A stretch of 64,000 nucleotides of DNA from Chitinimonas arctica (GTDB lineage Bacteria; Pseudomonadota; Gammaproteobacteria; Burkholderiales; Chitinimonadaceae): positions 930,001 through 994,000 of the forward strand of contig NZ_CP041730.1 in the NCBI RefSeq assembly GCF_007431345.1, written 5' to 3'. The translations under genes and the position numbers were made by a program. The notes beneath the pieces were generated by a model. That model did no database searches. It had not been told where the DNA came from and was given only the letters and a program-made list of their open reading frames with translations. Of this stretch, positions 17,713 through 26,529 are shown piece by piece (position 1 is the stretch's first letter; every line of letters starts with the position of its first letter).

Positions 17713-18126
17713 CTACGCCTGGTCCGCCAGACGGAAAACCGGCCACAGCGCGCGTGGGTTGGGATTGTCCACGCTGCGGTGCTCGGTCAACAGGTAAACC
17801 CGTGCATCGTCCCGCCATTTCACCAGCACGCCCCGCATCAACTTGCCGGGCGCGACGTCGAACCAATGCTGCGTCCCTTCCTTGTCCACCTGGCAGAAGC
17901 GTTCCACCGCCAGCCTGACGGGAACGGGGTGCAATCTTTTCCATTCATCCTCGCCCAGCTGCTGCAGCAGCACATTCGCGCCATTGTGGAGGTGGACATG
18001 CCGATCCGCCTGGCGCAGCCCCCATGGCAGCATCGCAATGGCGCCGTCCTTGCGGATCACGGGTAGCTGGGCCCCCTCGATGCGAAACCACACCTGCCGG
18101 CCTTGGTATTGGATTGCCTCGCACAT
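17713..18126 (-). CDS. Unknown protein starting Met-Cys; possible divergent SRAP-like
   Basis: 137 residues from the ATG at 18126, with GAGGAAGGG upstream; longer readings (to 18300) have no ribosome site. After Met removal Cys would be residue 1. PVIRKDGAIAMLPWGLRQ (~25-40) resembles the conserved second strand and WGL block of SRAP/HMCES proteins, which use Cys2 to crosslink abasic sites in single-stranded DNA. The Glu of the family's GFYEW motif is not evident (VERFCQVDKEG) and the terminal His-x-Arg-Met-Pro is missing (TEHRSVDNPNP), so this may be a degenerate relative or only a coincidence. Confidence 0.35.
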   Translation of the reverse strand: MCEAIQYQGRQVWFRIEGAQLPVIRKDGAIAMLPWGLRQADRHVHLHNGANVLLQQLGEDEWKRLHPVPVRLAVERFCQVDKEGTQHWFDVAPGKLMRGVLVKWRDDARVYLLTEHRSVDNPNPRALWPVFRLADQA

Positions 18127-18389
18127 ACCGTCCCTTCCTCGTTCCATCCCTGTTGGGTGGATTCTAGCGCAAAGAGAACGATCGTTCACCAGGCGCAGCC
18201 AAGGGAATCGTGTCCCGACCGCGGTACTGCGGGAGTAGGTACGGCCGATGGGCCAAAAACAGGTAAGCGGGGGGCATCTTCTCGTAAGCAAACTCTGCAC
18301 TTGTCGTCAGAATCACCCATACGAGCTAGGCCTTGATTCCTGAACCGGAGCACCGCTGCCGGCTTATCGGTTTGGTATTCAGTAGGGGT

Positions 18390-18470
18390 TAGCAGGCTGG
18401 TGAGAAACTGTCGGAGTTCCACTGTGCTGCAGGAAAGCTGTGGAAATACAGGATTTTGTTCAGAAAATAA
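18390..18470 (+). repeat. Truncated copy of a miniature inverted-repeat element
   Basis: About 80 bases match the left part of the complete element at 54568: TAGCAGGCTGGTGAGAAAC, then TGCAGGAAAG and a T-rich continuation with few mismatches. The match ends abruptly near 18470, and the other terminal repeat is absent. The in-frame extension of the next gene (from 18400) lies inside this repeat and is therefore unlikely to be original coding sequence. Confidence 0.75.
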
Positions 18471-18522
18471 AAATGCCGCCGACGCTAAAACCAACAATCC
18501 TTATTTCACCGTAGTGTTGCTT

Positions 18523-18867
18523 ATGAAACATCTTGGAGATGAAACAAATCAAGCCAAAGATGACATTCGCGCGGTGCTAATGCAATTAGCAACCCATCTA
18601 TTGGAAACAGCCGGAATGAACCCTCACGAGATCACCGCGCTGAAATTCATGCTTGCAGCAAAGAGCGGAAGCTATTTCAATGAGGAAAACAACTTGAATA
18701 AGTATCAAGCGTACGCATTCGAAACAATTTCCAACTCTATACTTCGTGACGCGGGTAGACTTGCACTATGGCACAAAGCGGCGTTGTCCGCGGTCCCCGC
18801 GAAGAATCAAGAATGTGCCATGAACCCATCCAATCCCTGTCCAATCGCTAGCGTCACACAGCCATGA
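18523..18867 (+). pseudogene. Truncated paralogue of the effector-like gene at 26902
   Basis: 114 residues from the first ATG after the truncated repeat. Its centre aligns with the C-terminus of the 566-residue protein encoded at 26902: LLETAGMNPHEITALKFML against LLRTGMSEHDIHELKVLL, and DAGRLALWHKA against DGGRALWKPEA. Everything upstream of that tail is missing and the reading frame runs into a mobile-element fragment. I read this as a 3' fragment left by a deletion or insertion. It has no clear ribosome site. Its stop overlaps the start of the next gene (ATGA), which could preserve some translation. Confidence 0.6.
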
Positions 18868-19319
18868 AACTATCCTCATCCGCCCTCATAGCAGGAATCC
18901 TCCTGTGCTACACCTTGCCGGCAAGCGCCCAGGATATCGATCGCTACGCCGCAGCCGCGAACATGCATATCTGGGTATATGCGGCCGAAGGTATCGCCAC
19001 GCGGTGCGCTAAAGCGTATCCGGGCATCGCCAAGCAGATCGCGAATGACATCGCCAAGTGGAAGCGCGCCGACAAAGCAGCAATCGATCGTGCAGCTATC
19101 TTGTGGCGGCAGATGGAGGCCGCTTCACCGAGGCCAGCGAGCGAAGTGCAAGAGGATGAAATGCAACTTGATCGGCTTTGGTCGCAACTCTCCGAGCAAG
19201 GACCGCAAGATCCTCCAAACGTTGGCAAGTTGCGGTGCTCGGCTTACTTCGCCGACCGGGCAGGCGGTGCCCTGCGTGCTCACAGGCCCGAAGTCTATAG
19301 CGCGCTGGGAACCAAATAA
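18864..19319 (+). CDS. Small secreted protein of unknown function
   Basis: 151 residues with a clear signal peptide (MKLSSSALIAGILLCYTLPASAQ, cut after SAQ near residue 23). The mature protein is helical and rich in Ala, Lys and Glu, with only two Cys (ATRCAK and KLRCSAY) that could form one disulfide. I recognise no family. The start overlaps the previous stop, suggesting it was once the second gene of a unit with the truncated upstream gene. It is followed by a GC-rich hairpin. Confidence 0.6.
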   Translation: MKLSSSALIAGILLCYTLPASAQDIDRYAAAANMHIWVYAAEGIATRCAKAYPGIAKQIANDIAKWKRADKAAIDRAAILWRQMEAASPRPASEVQEDEMQLDRLWSQLSEQGPQDPPNVGKLRCSAYFADRAGGALRAHRPEVYSALGTK

Positions 19320-19323
19320 GGCT

Positions 19324-19349
19324 TGAAGGGGCTTTTGGAAGCCCCTTCA
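19324..19349 (+). terminator. Hairpin after the secreted-protein gene
   Basis: GAAGGGGCTT, a short loop, then AAGCCCCTTC form a 10-bp stem five bases after the stop at 19319. No T-run follows, so it may act as an mRNA-stabilising hairpin or weak terminator. Confidence 0.5.
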
Positions 19350-19479
19350 GGCCAAGCATGGTCCGGGCGCTATCACGTACAGCGCCCATCAGACTATCCA
19401 AACTGCTCGCGGCCGAAACACGCCAAGGCAAATGCTTCGAATCTTCGGCGAGCAGCTTGCAATCAGCTCGATACTTTGC

Positions 19480-20424
19480 TTAGTCGTATTTTTTGCTGCC
19501 GTCTGGGTTCAGTCGCGTCCCATCGGGTGTTATATAGGCAGAAAGATCATAATACACATTGGCGAGCTGCTCATTTCTTTTATAAGCCCCTCCGTTCCAT
19601 AAGAATTCCGCAACGGGGGTGGTGGATATCTTGGAAAACGTTAAAATCGAATTTTCTTTCCAAACACTCCAACCGATACCGGAATGCGTGATCTTGATAG
19701 GCCAAAATTGCAGGATGTCCGCTACTGGCCTTGCTCGACTTATCATTGCGGCATCTTCGCTTTGAAGGGTGACAGAAAGCGGGGCTTTAAATGCGGAGCG
19801 CTGAGTGGCATAAGTGTCCACATAAAACACGCCACCCTTCTCTCCGTGACCAGCCTCGGGTTGATAAATTATCTTATTTGAATACTTATTATCCTTGTCT
19901 ACGCGAGTTGCCACGATTCCATTCACACAAAGCGGTATCCGTGCAAGATAAAAATCACCCGCAAAGGTACGTGGCTGCCCCTCCGCCAAGCAGTTGATGG
20001 TCAAATCGGGTTGATTTCGCGAATCCAGCATGCTTTGCGATAAATTTCCGCCGGACATGGGATTGGCTAAATATACGCCTTCCGGGAGTTGATTCCCCTT
20101 GGGCACTTTCATATACATAAGATAATTCTGTAAGAAAATGCTGACATCTTCGGTGTCGTAGCTGATATATCCCCATTTTTCATTCGTTTGCTCACCCGTT
20201 GACGATGAGGTGCGGATATTCATCATGGCGCACGGTGTAGCAATGGTAGCATCGGGGCAGCGACCTGCTTTATAGTAGTTGAATTGAGCCGAATCGATCT
20301 TGACCACTTCCCCTGTTTTCAAGATCCTCAGTGGGGCGGGACTAGATGTAGGCGCAGCCCACGCGGCGCTTTGAAACGCCAGCACACACGCAAGCGAAAT
20401 TGAATAACAGATGCTTTTTTTCAT
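19480..20424 (-). CDS. Secreted protein of unknown function, paralogue A of a tandem pair
   Basis: 314 residues with a Sec signal (MKKSICYSISLACVLAFQSAAWAAP). Conserved between the pair are FNYYKAGRCPDATIATPCAM, EDVSIFLQNYL, SRNQPDLTI(N/D)CL, CVNGIVATRVDKDNKY, and a tail YYDLSAYITPDGTRLNPDGS. Four Cys recur at the same places and could form two disulfides. The body is rich in aromatic and beta-type segments, and I recognise no domain. Lower GC than the flanking core genes suggests later acquisition. Paralogue B lies 563 bases upstream in the same orientation. Confidence 0.7.
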   Translation of the reverse strand: MKKSICYSISLACVLAFQSAAWAAPTSSPAPLRILKTGEVVKIDSAQFNYYKAGRCPDATIATPCAMMNIRTSSSTGEQTNEKWGYISYDTEDVSIFLQNYLMYMKVPKGNQLPEGVYLANPMSGGNLSQSMLDSRNQPDLTINCLAEGQPRTFAGDFYLARIPLCVNGIVATRVDKDNKYSNKIIYQPEAGHGEKGGVFYVDTYATQRSAFKAPLSVTLQSEDAAMISRARPVADILQFWPIKITHSGIGWSVWKENSILTFSKISTTPVAEFLWNGGAYKRNEQLANVYYDLSAYITPDGTRLNPDGSKKYD

Positions 20425-20987
20425 ACTTAAGACTCTCTAGTGGGAAGGGGGTCGATATATAGGGTTTGAAGCCCAGTTACAGAGGAGATACAAGTCCTTC
20501 TCCGACTTGGCCGCCATCCGCGTTACCATCGCAAGCTGTTTATTCTGTGGTTCCTGTTACACAACAAACAGCCGCCGTAATTTACTTTCACTGCTGTGTG
20601 CTCGCTGCTTTAATTCGGACATGCTTTCTGTTTTTTTGACATCCGCTTGCCGCGCCTATTCATTCTTGATGCGAATAAGATTGCACACTCGTTCCAGGCA
20701 ATATCGACAAAGTACCGCCTCCAAGAAGAAAGGCCACAGTATTCCGATGGACATTCCTAATTTCAATAAATCCACAACTATTTCGAAAGCTTGCGATTGG
20801 ATTTAAGGAAAAAATCCCGCGATTGGGTAACTGACAGCGAGGAACGCTGCCAGTGGCTATTTCGACCAGATTAGGTAGCATTGAGGAAAAGAAATGGCGC
20901 CTCGGCTGCCAAGCTTGGCAAATGGTGAATCGCCAACGCACATCTCAGCCATGACGCAGTCGGGGTACGGCCCGTACCCCGATTTGC
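20425..20987. other. Intergenic stretch between tandem paralogues
   Basis: No convincing gene. The ~100 bases next to paralogue A resemble those upstream of paralogue B (shared GACTCTC, GGGGTCGATAT and CCGACTTGGC blocks), so the duplication unit included the promoter region. At 20957-20981 a hairpin (CGGGGTAC / GTACCCCG) sits just after the stop of paralogue B and may end its transcript. A 99-codon frame at 20507-20806 has no ribosome site and is probably chance. Confidence 0.6.
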
Positions 20988-21923
20988 TTAATCGTATTTC
21001 CTGCTGCCATCTGGATTCAGTAGAATCCCGTCGGGCGTGATATACGCAGAAAAATCATAGTACACATCGGTGTATCGAGGATTTTTCCTATATCCGGTCG
21101 AACTCCATGAGAATTCCGCAATCGGGCTGGGCGCGACCCTGGAAAACGTCAAAATCGAATTTACGCGTAATTCCTTTCCGTCCGGGCTTAACCTGAACGG
21201 CCAAAATTGCACAGTATCGGGAGCAGCCGTTGCTCGTTGTATCAATGCAGCGTCTTCGCTAACCAGACCGAGTGCAAAAGGGGTCTTATTCAAAAAGCGA
21301 TTCTGTTGCGTGTGATAGGTATTGACGTAAAACATCCCACCACTCCCCCAGGGCGCAGGCTCGGCTTGATAAATTATCTGATTTGCATATTTATTATCCT
21401 TGTCCACGCGGGTCGCCACTATCCCATTTACACACATTGGTATCGTCGTAACCTCCCCATTAAAGCCATATATATAGGGCTTATGATTTCCGCCCAAGCA
21501 ATCAATGGTTAAATCAGGCTGATTTCGTGAGATTATCTTGCTTTGCGTCAAAACCCTGCCGGAATTGGGATCAAGTACTGAAATACCCTGGGGAAACCGG
21601 GGGTTGTATTGGTAAATAAGATAATTTTGCAGGAAGATGCTAACATCTTCGGTGTTGTAGCTTATATATCCCCAATTTTCATCCACCTCCCCTAAGTCGG
21701 TCGAGAACCCACGGACTGCAAGCATGGCGCACGGTGTTGCGATGGTTGCATCAGGGCAGCGGCCGGCTTTATAGTAGTTAAATCGAGCCGATTCGATTTT
21801 AATAAAATCCGTCCTACTCAACGGCCTTATGGCGTCGGGGCGCGGTGCGGGAGCTGCCCACACGGCGCTTTGAAATGGTAGCGCAATCGCAAAGAATATT
21901 GAAAGATAGATACCTTTTTTCAT
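20988..21923 (-). CDS. Secreted protein of unknown function, paralogue B of a tandem pair
   Basis: 311 residues with signal MKKGIYLSIFFAIALPFQSAVWAAP, cut near residue 24. It aligns along its length with paralogue A, with the same four Cys, the CPDATIATPC and CVNGIVATRVDKDNKY blocks and the same ending YYDFSAYITPDGILLNPDGS. Divergence is spread evenly rather than in one module, so both copies appear maintained. The pair could be secreted through the T2SS-like machine at the window edges; nothing in the sequence proves that. Confidence 0.7.
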   Translation of the reverse strand: MKKGIYLSIFFAIALPFQSAVWAAPAPRPDAIRPLSRTDFIKIESARFNYYKAGRCPDATIATPCAMLAVRGFSTDLGEVDENWGYISYNTEDVSIFLQNYLIYQYNPRFPQGISVLDPNSGRVLTQSKIISRNQPDLTIDCLGGNHKPYIYGFNGEVTTIPMCVNGIVATRVDKDNKYANQIIYQAEPAPWGSGGMFYVNTYHTQQNRFLNKTPFALGLVSEDAALIQRATAAPDTVQFWPFRLSPDGKELRVNSILTFSRVAPSPIAEFSWSSTGYRKNPRYTDVYYDFSAYITPDGILLNPDGSRKYD

Positions 21924-22384
21924 ACTTTAAGACTCTCCAGTTGAAATGGGGTCGATATGTTTGGATTTGAAAGTCAAGCCGCAAATTAAAACCAGCTCCT
22001 ATCCCGACTTGGCGGCCGTCATAAACTGTTCGTTCTGACGTGTCTAATTGCTAAAACAACCTATTAAATTTACATGTCATGTATTGCGATAGCTGCTTGG
22101 ATTTAGACAAAATTTCTGTTTTTAGCTGTTGAATGGCTTTGATGATCGGTTTGCCACGCCTTTTCAGGCTTGATGTCGAGGGTCGGTAGCGCATCACATG
22201 GCGTAACAGGGCCTGTGCCTATCAACCTTCACACCGTTAGGCTGAAGAACGACAAATACCCGCACCGGGTAGGGATGCCTATGTACGCTACCAGACATAA
22301 GACAGCACCAGAGGCGTATACCCTTTGCCGCAACGAGAAGGCTACTTGGATAGCCACCACGGATATCAGCTCAGGAGGCTCACC
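21924..22384. other. Intergenic stretch upstream of the Crp/Fnr-like gene
   Basis: No gene seen. The first ~100 bases are the duplicated upstream region of paralogue B. The last bases hold the AGGAGG ribosome site (22374-22379) of the regulator gene. The middle is AT-rich with short imperfect repeats and no clear operator. Confidence 0.5.
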
Positions 22385-23104
22385 ATGATCGACCCGCCCA
22401 ACCCCAGGGATAACCATCTGCTGGCTGCTCTACCCGAAGCCGAATGGCTGCGCTGGCTGCCGGAGCTGGAAGCGGTCGAAATGTCGCTAGGCCAGGTACT
22501 GTACGAATCCGGTAGCAGGATGAGCCATGTGTACTTTCCCACTACCGCCATCGTCTCCATGCTGTACGTGATGGAAAACGGCGCGCCGGCAGAAATCGCG
22601 GTGGTCGGGAACGAGGGAGTGGTAGGGGTCTCGCTCTTCATGGGTGGGGAATCCACCCCCAGCCGGGCGGAGGTGCAAAGCGCAGGCTTGGGGTTCAGGC
22701 TGCGAGCCCGGATCATGAAGGAAGAATTCGACCGGGCCGGCCCGGTACTGAATCTCTTGCTGCGCTATACCCAGGCGCTGATTACCCAGATATCGCAAAC
22801 CGCGGTATGTAATCGGCACCACTCGCTCGACAATCAGTTGTGCCGCTCTCTACTGCTCAGCCTGGATCGTCTGCAGGGTGACGAATTGGTGATGACCCAG
22901 AAGCTGCTCGCCAACATGCTGGGGGTACGGCGGGAGGGCGTCACCGAGGCCGCACTCAAGCTGCAGAGCGCGGGGTTGATACGCTACGCGCGCGGCCATA
23001 TTTCGGTACTCGATCGGCTGGGTCTGGAGGCGCGCAGCTGCGAGTGCTACGCGGTGGTCAAAAGAGAGTATGACCGCCTGCTGCCGAATGAATTGGCGAT
23101 GTAA
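22385..23104 (+). CDS. Crp/Fnr-family transcriptional regulator
   Basis: 239 residues from the ATG at 22385, which has a perfect AGGAGG five bases upstream; an earlier in-frame ATG at 22325 has none. Residues ~10-140 form a cyclic-nucleotide-type beta roll (GQVLYESGSRMSHVYFPTTAIVSML, AEIAVVGNEGVVGVSLF). The C-terminal helix-turn-helix is MTQKLLANMLGVRREGVTEAALKLQ. There is no N-terminal Cys cluster, so it is not a classic iron-sulfur Fnr. Proteins of this shape (starting near HLLAALP) are common in Betaproteobacteria with unknown signal. It converges on ackA. A fragment of a similar gene lies at 53.9 kb. Confidence 0.85.
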   Translation: MIDPPNPRDNHLLAALPEAEWLRWLPELEAVEMSLGQVLYESGSRMSHVYFPTTAIVSMLYVMENGAPAEIAVVGNEGVVGVSLFMGGESTPSRAEVQSAGLGFRLRARIMKEEFDRAGPVLNLLLRYTQALITQISQTAVCNRHHSLDNQLCRSLLLSLDRLQGDELVMTQKLLANMLGVRREGVTEAALKLQSAGLIRYARGHISVLDRLGLEARSCECYAVVKREYDRLLPNELAM

Positions 23105-23125
23105 GGCATCTCGGTGTGTACGGGT

Positions 23126-24310
23126 TCATCCCGACAAATGCGGGAGCATGTTTGCGGCTTTACAGGCCGCTACCCATTCTTCATTGCTTGGCTCTACCGC
23201 GACCTTTACCCGGCTATCGGATGTCGAAACAAGGTAGGCATGCTGACCATTCGCTTCATCATCGATGGCAAGCCCTAGGTAGGCAAAGCCCTGGCAGATT
23301 CGTTGACGAATGGTGGCATTGTGCTCACCGACCCCCGCGGTGAATACCAGCATCTCCAGGCCGCCCAATACGGCAACCAGGGCGCCGATCTCCCGCACGA
23401 TACGGCGTATATACAGTGCCAGCGCAGCACGTGCTTGTGCGTTGCTGTTTTCGACTTCCAGCAGCGCGCGCGGATCGGCGGAGTGGCCCGATACACCGAG
23501 CAGCCCGGATTCGTGATAAAGCTGGCGGCCAAGCTCGGCCGGGCTCAGTTTGTCGATTTCCATCAGGTAGAGCAAAGCGCCCGGATCAAGCGCGCCACAG
23601 CGCGTTCCCATCATCAGCCCGTCAAGTGCCGAGAAGCCCATGGTGGTCGCCACGCTTCGTAGGTTCTGCATGGCGCACAGGCTGGCACCACTGCCCAGGT
23701 GGGCAATGATCGTACGGCCACGCGCCGCATCGCCATAGCGTTCAGCGAGAACGATGGACTGATATTCATAGGAGAGGCCGTGGAATCCGTAGCGGCGCAA
23801 GCCGCGCTCCCAAGCCGACCAGGGCAGCGGGAGCATGCGCTCGACATCCGGCAGTGTGTGGTGGAAAGCCGTGTCGAAGCACGCGATCTGAGGTGGCACC
23901 GGATCAAGGGACAAGAGGATTTCCATCGCCTCCAGCGCGAAGGGCTGATGCAGCGGCGCAAGGGGAATATAGCTGCGCAGATCGGCCAACACGGCAGCAT
24001 CGACCAATACGGGCGAGGTATAGCGTGTACCGCCGTGCACAACGCGATGGGCGACGGCAACAAGGCGTTCGTCCGCCAGATATCGCTCGACATGCGAAAT
24101 GATATGGGTCAGCGCGTGGTGATAGGGTTGTTCACGGCCGAGGATAAGCGCTTGGGAGTAGCCTTGGCTTGTCAGAGTCGCCTCGGGCTCGGTCACGCCA
24201 TCGACCTTGCCATGCAAACGCGGCGTCCTGGCTATGTCGGTAGCGGCATCGAACAGCGCGAACTTGATGCTGGATGAGCCGCAGTTAAGCACGAGGATGA
24301 CGCCGCTCAC
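23126..24310 (-). CDS. ackA: Acetate kinase
   Basis: 394 residues, full length. Signatures: VLNCGSSSIKFALFD (phosphate-binding start), VAHRVVHGG, CFDTAFHHTLP, RYGFHGLSYEY, AHLGSGASLCA and VFTAGVGEHNATIR. It converts acetyl phosphate and ADP to acetate and ATP, or the reverse. Its start overlaps the stop of the phosphotransacetylase-fusion gene by four bases, so it is the last gene of a three-gene operon. Confidence 0.95.
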   Translation of the reverse strand: MSGVILVLNCGSSSIKFALFDAATDIARTPRLHGKVDGVTEPEATLTSQGYSQALILGREQPYHHALTHIISHVERYLADERLVAVAHRVVHGGTRYTSPVLVDAAVLADLRSYIPLAPLHQPFALEAMEILLSLDPVPPQIACFDTAFHHTLPDVERMLPLPWSAWERGLRRYGFHGLSYEYQSIVLAERYGDAARGRTIIAHLGSGASLCAMQNLRSVATTMGFSALDGLMMGTRCGALDPGALLYLMEIDKLSPAELGRQLYHESGLLGVSGHSADPRALLEVENSNAQARAALALYIRRIVREIGALVAVLGGLEMLVFTAGVGEHNATIRQRICQGFAYLGLAIDDEANGQHAYLVSTSDSRVKVAVEPSNEEWVAACKAANMLPHLSG

Positions 24311-25758
24311 GGCTTGCTCCCGGTATGGCCGTGTGCCAGCAGCGAGGCCACGGCGATGGAGGCAATGCGCGACTCGCGCGAATCCGCGCGGCTGGTCAGG
24401 ACGATGGGCACGCGTGCCCCCATGACAATACCGGCACTGGCGGCGCCACCGAGATATTCAAGCTGTTTGGCGAGCATATTGCCGCTCTCCAGATCCGGAA
24501 CGACCAATATGTCCGCCTGGCCGGCCACATCGGATTGAATGCCCTTGATGCGGGCAGCGGCAACGGAAACCGCGTTGTCGAAAGCCAGCGGGCCATCGAG
24601 TATGGCGCCGGTGATCTGGCCCCGGTCGGCCATCTTGCATAGCGCGGCCGCATCCAGCGTGGCGGGCATATGCGGATTCACCGTCTCCACGGCAGCCAGT
24701 ATGGCCACGCGCGGTATCGCCACGCCGATCGCATGGGCCAGATCCACGGCATTGCGCACGATATCCGCCTTTTGGCTAAGGGTCGGTGCGATATTGATGG
24801 CGGCATCCGTGATGATAAAGGGCCGAGGGTAGGCCGGGGTCTGCATCAGGAAGCAATGGCTCATGCGTCGCTCGGTCCGCAAGCCCCCGCTATCCGCAAC
24901 GACCGCCTGCATCAGCTCATCGGTGTGCAAGCTGCCTTTGATCAATATCCTCACTTCGCCCAGCAAAGCCAATTCGACCGCGCGGGCCGCCGCGGCGTGG
25001 CTATGCGGCACATCCTCGATAGCGACACCCTCGAGGCTCGCGCCCAGCTCGGCGGCCAGCGCGACAAGCTTTGCCCGCGGCGCCACCAGTACCGGATCGA
25101 TCAAGCCGGCTGTGCGCGCATCCAGCACGGCCGACAGCGACGGGCTGCTGCAGGGGTGGACTACAGCGGCACGGATGGGGCCCAGCGGCAGGACATGATC
25201 CAACAGCTTGTTCAGCCCTTCGTTGCCGACCGTCAATCGCACCTCGGGCAAGGTAGTACGCGGCCTGGATATAGGCTCCGTGGGGGCCAGCACTTCGGCT
25301 TCGCCGGAAATCACCACCACGCCGGCTTGGTTGGTACAGCTACAGGCGAGTATCAGCCGCTGTTTTGCCTCATGGCGTGTAATCACTTCGACCCGGACGG
25401 TAAGCGTGTCGCCAACTCGTACCGGAGCGTGGAACTTGAGTGTCTGGCCCAGGTAGATGGTGCCGGGACCTGGCAGCCGCGTGCCCAATAGCGCGGAGAT
25501 CAGCGCACCACCCAGCATACCGTGTGCAATGACGCCGTGGAAACGCGTCGAAGCAGCGAATTCGGCATCGATATGCTGTGGATTCACATCGCCGGACAGT
25601 ACCGCGAACAGCGTAATGTCCTCGGTGGTCAGGGTGCGTTCCATACTGGCATGGTCACCGATCGCGATTTCGTCGAAGACCCGGTTGTACACCATGCCCA
25701 AGGACTCATGGGTGGATGTCTTTGTAGCAGCTTGCGTAGGGGTGTCGTGCATGCTCAA
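24307..25758 (-). CDS. MaoC-like hydratase / phosphate acyltransferase fusion
   Basis: 483 residues. The N-terminal ~150 residues are a MaoC/PhaJ hot-dog domain (LFAVLSGDVNPQHIDAEFAA with the catalytic Asp/His, then HGMLGGALISALLGTRLPGPG). The rest is a Pta/PlsX-like phosphate acetyl/butyryltransferase domain (AAVVHPCSSPSLSAVLDA, ILIKGSLHTDELMQAV, IAPTLSQKADIVRNAVDLA, ending GARVPIVLTSRADS). The fusion is known in Burkholderiales and Pseudomonas next to ackA. With AckA it can exchange acyl-CoA, acyl phosphate and ATP; the hydratase half may feed 3-hydroxyacyl-CoA into polyester synthesis. Three bases separate it from fabI. Confidence 0.92.
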   Translation of the reverse strand: MSMHDTPTQAATKTSTHESLGMVYNRVFDEIAIGDHASMERTLTTEDITLFAVLSGDVNPQHIDAEFAASTRFHGVIAHGMLGGALISALLGTRLPGPGTIYLGQTLKFHAPVRVGDTLTVRVEVITRHEAKQRLILACSCTNQAGVVVISGEAEVLAPTEPISRPRTTLPEVRLTVGNEGLNKLLDHVLPLGPIRAAVVHPCSSPSLSAVLDARTAGLIDPVLVAPRAKLVALAAELGASLEGVAIEDVPHSHAAAARAVELALLGEVRILIKGSLHTDELMQAVVADSGGLRTERRMSHCFLMQTPAYPRPFIITDAAINIAPTLSQKADIVRNAVDLAHAIGVAIPRVAILAAVETVNPHMPATLDAAALCKMADRGQITGAILDGPLAFDNAVSVAAARIKGIQSDVAGQADILVVPDLESGNMLAKQLEYLGGAASAGIVMGARVPIVLTSRADSRESRIASIAVASLLAHGHTGSKP

Positions 25759-25761
25759 GTC

Positions 25762-26529
25762 CTATCCCAGAATATGGTAACCGCCGTCGACATAGAGCGT
25801 GTCGCCAGTGATCATGCGTGCGCCGCCACTCACCAGAAAGGCGCACAGCGCACCGACGTCGTCGATGTCGACCAGGCGCCGCAGCGGTGCGCGAGCGGCT
25901 GCGTTAGCCAGCAGTTCGTCGAAATGGGCAATACCCGAGGCTGCCCGCGTCGCCAGCGGCCCGGGAGAGACGGCACTGACGCGGATGCCCTTGGGCCCCA
26001 GCTCAGCGGCAAGGTAGCGTACGCTTGATTCCAGCGCAGCCTTGACCGGGCCCATTAGGCCATAGTCGGGTATCACTTCTTCGGCGCCGAGATAGCTCAT
26101 CGTCAGCAGGGTGCCGCCATCGGCCATCAAGGGTTCCGCCAGCCGTGCCACGCGCAGGAAGGAATGGCAGGAAATATCCATCGCCCGCGCAAACCCTTCG
26201 CGTGAACTGTCCACTACCCGTCCGTGCAAGTCATCCTTGGGCGCAAAGGCGATGGAATGCAATACGAAATCGAGCTTGCCCCAGCGCTCGGCAATGGCGT
26301 CGAAGACTGCCGCATCCTGGCCCGGTATCTCCACATCCAGCTGCATGCGGATGCCGGCGCCGATCTCCTCCGCCAGCGGCGCCACATGGGGTTCGGCTTT
26401 TTCGTTAAGCCATGTCACCGCCAGCTCGGCGCCAGCCGCCGTGAAGGCCTTGGCACATCCCCAAGCAATACTGTGCTTGTTGGCGATGCCGATGACCAGG
26501 CCTTTCTTGCCCTGCAACAGTTGTGTCAT
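25762..26529 (-). CDS. fabI: Enoyl-[acyl-carrier-protein] reductase (NADH), FabI type
   Basis: 255 residues. The short-chain dehydrogenase fold has the FabI-specific cofactor start GLVIGIANKHSIAWGCAKAF, then LDVEIPGQDAAVFDAI and HSIAFAPKDDLHGRVVD. The active site is SYLGAEEVIPDYGLMGPVKAALE with Tyr and Lys in the Y-x6-K spacing, and the end is YVDGGYHILG. It reduces the enoyl group in fatty-acid elongation; as an operon mate of the hydratase/phosphotransacetylase and AckA it may be a second, conditionally used copy. An AAGGAGCT ribosome site precedes the start at 26529. Confidence 0.93.
   Translation of the reverse strand: MTQLLQGKKGLVIGIANKHSIAWGCAKAFTAAGAELAVTWLNEKAEPHVAPLAEEIGAGIRMQLDVEIPGQDAAVFDAIAERWGKLDFVLHSIAFAPKDDLHGRVVDSSREGFARAMDISCHSFLRVARLAEPLMADGGTLLTMSYLGAEEVIPDYGLMGPVKAALESSVRYLAAELGPKGIRVSAVSPGPLATRAASGIAHFDELLANAAARAPLRRLVDIDDVGALCAFLVSGGARMITGDTLYVDGGYHILG

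Noticed and set aside
18400..18522. N-terminal 41 codons extending the gene fragment at 18523
   Set aside because: They are translated from the truncated MITE copy, so not original coding sequence.
20507..20806. 99-codon plus-strand frame between the secreted paralogues
   Set aside because: No ribosome site, odd Cys/Arg composition, and the start lies in the duplicated upstream region.
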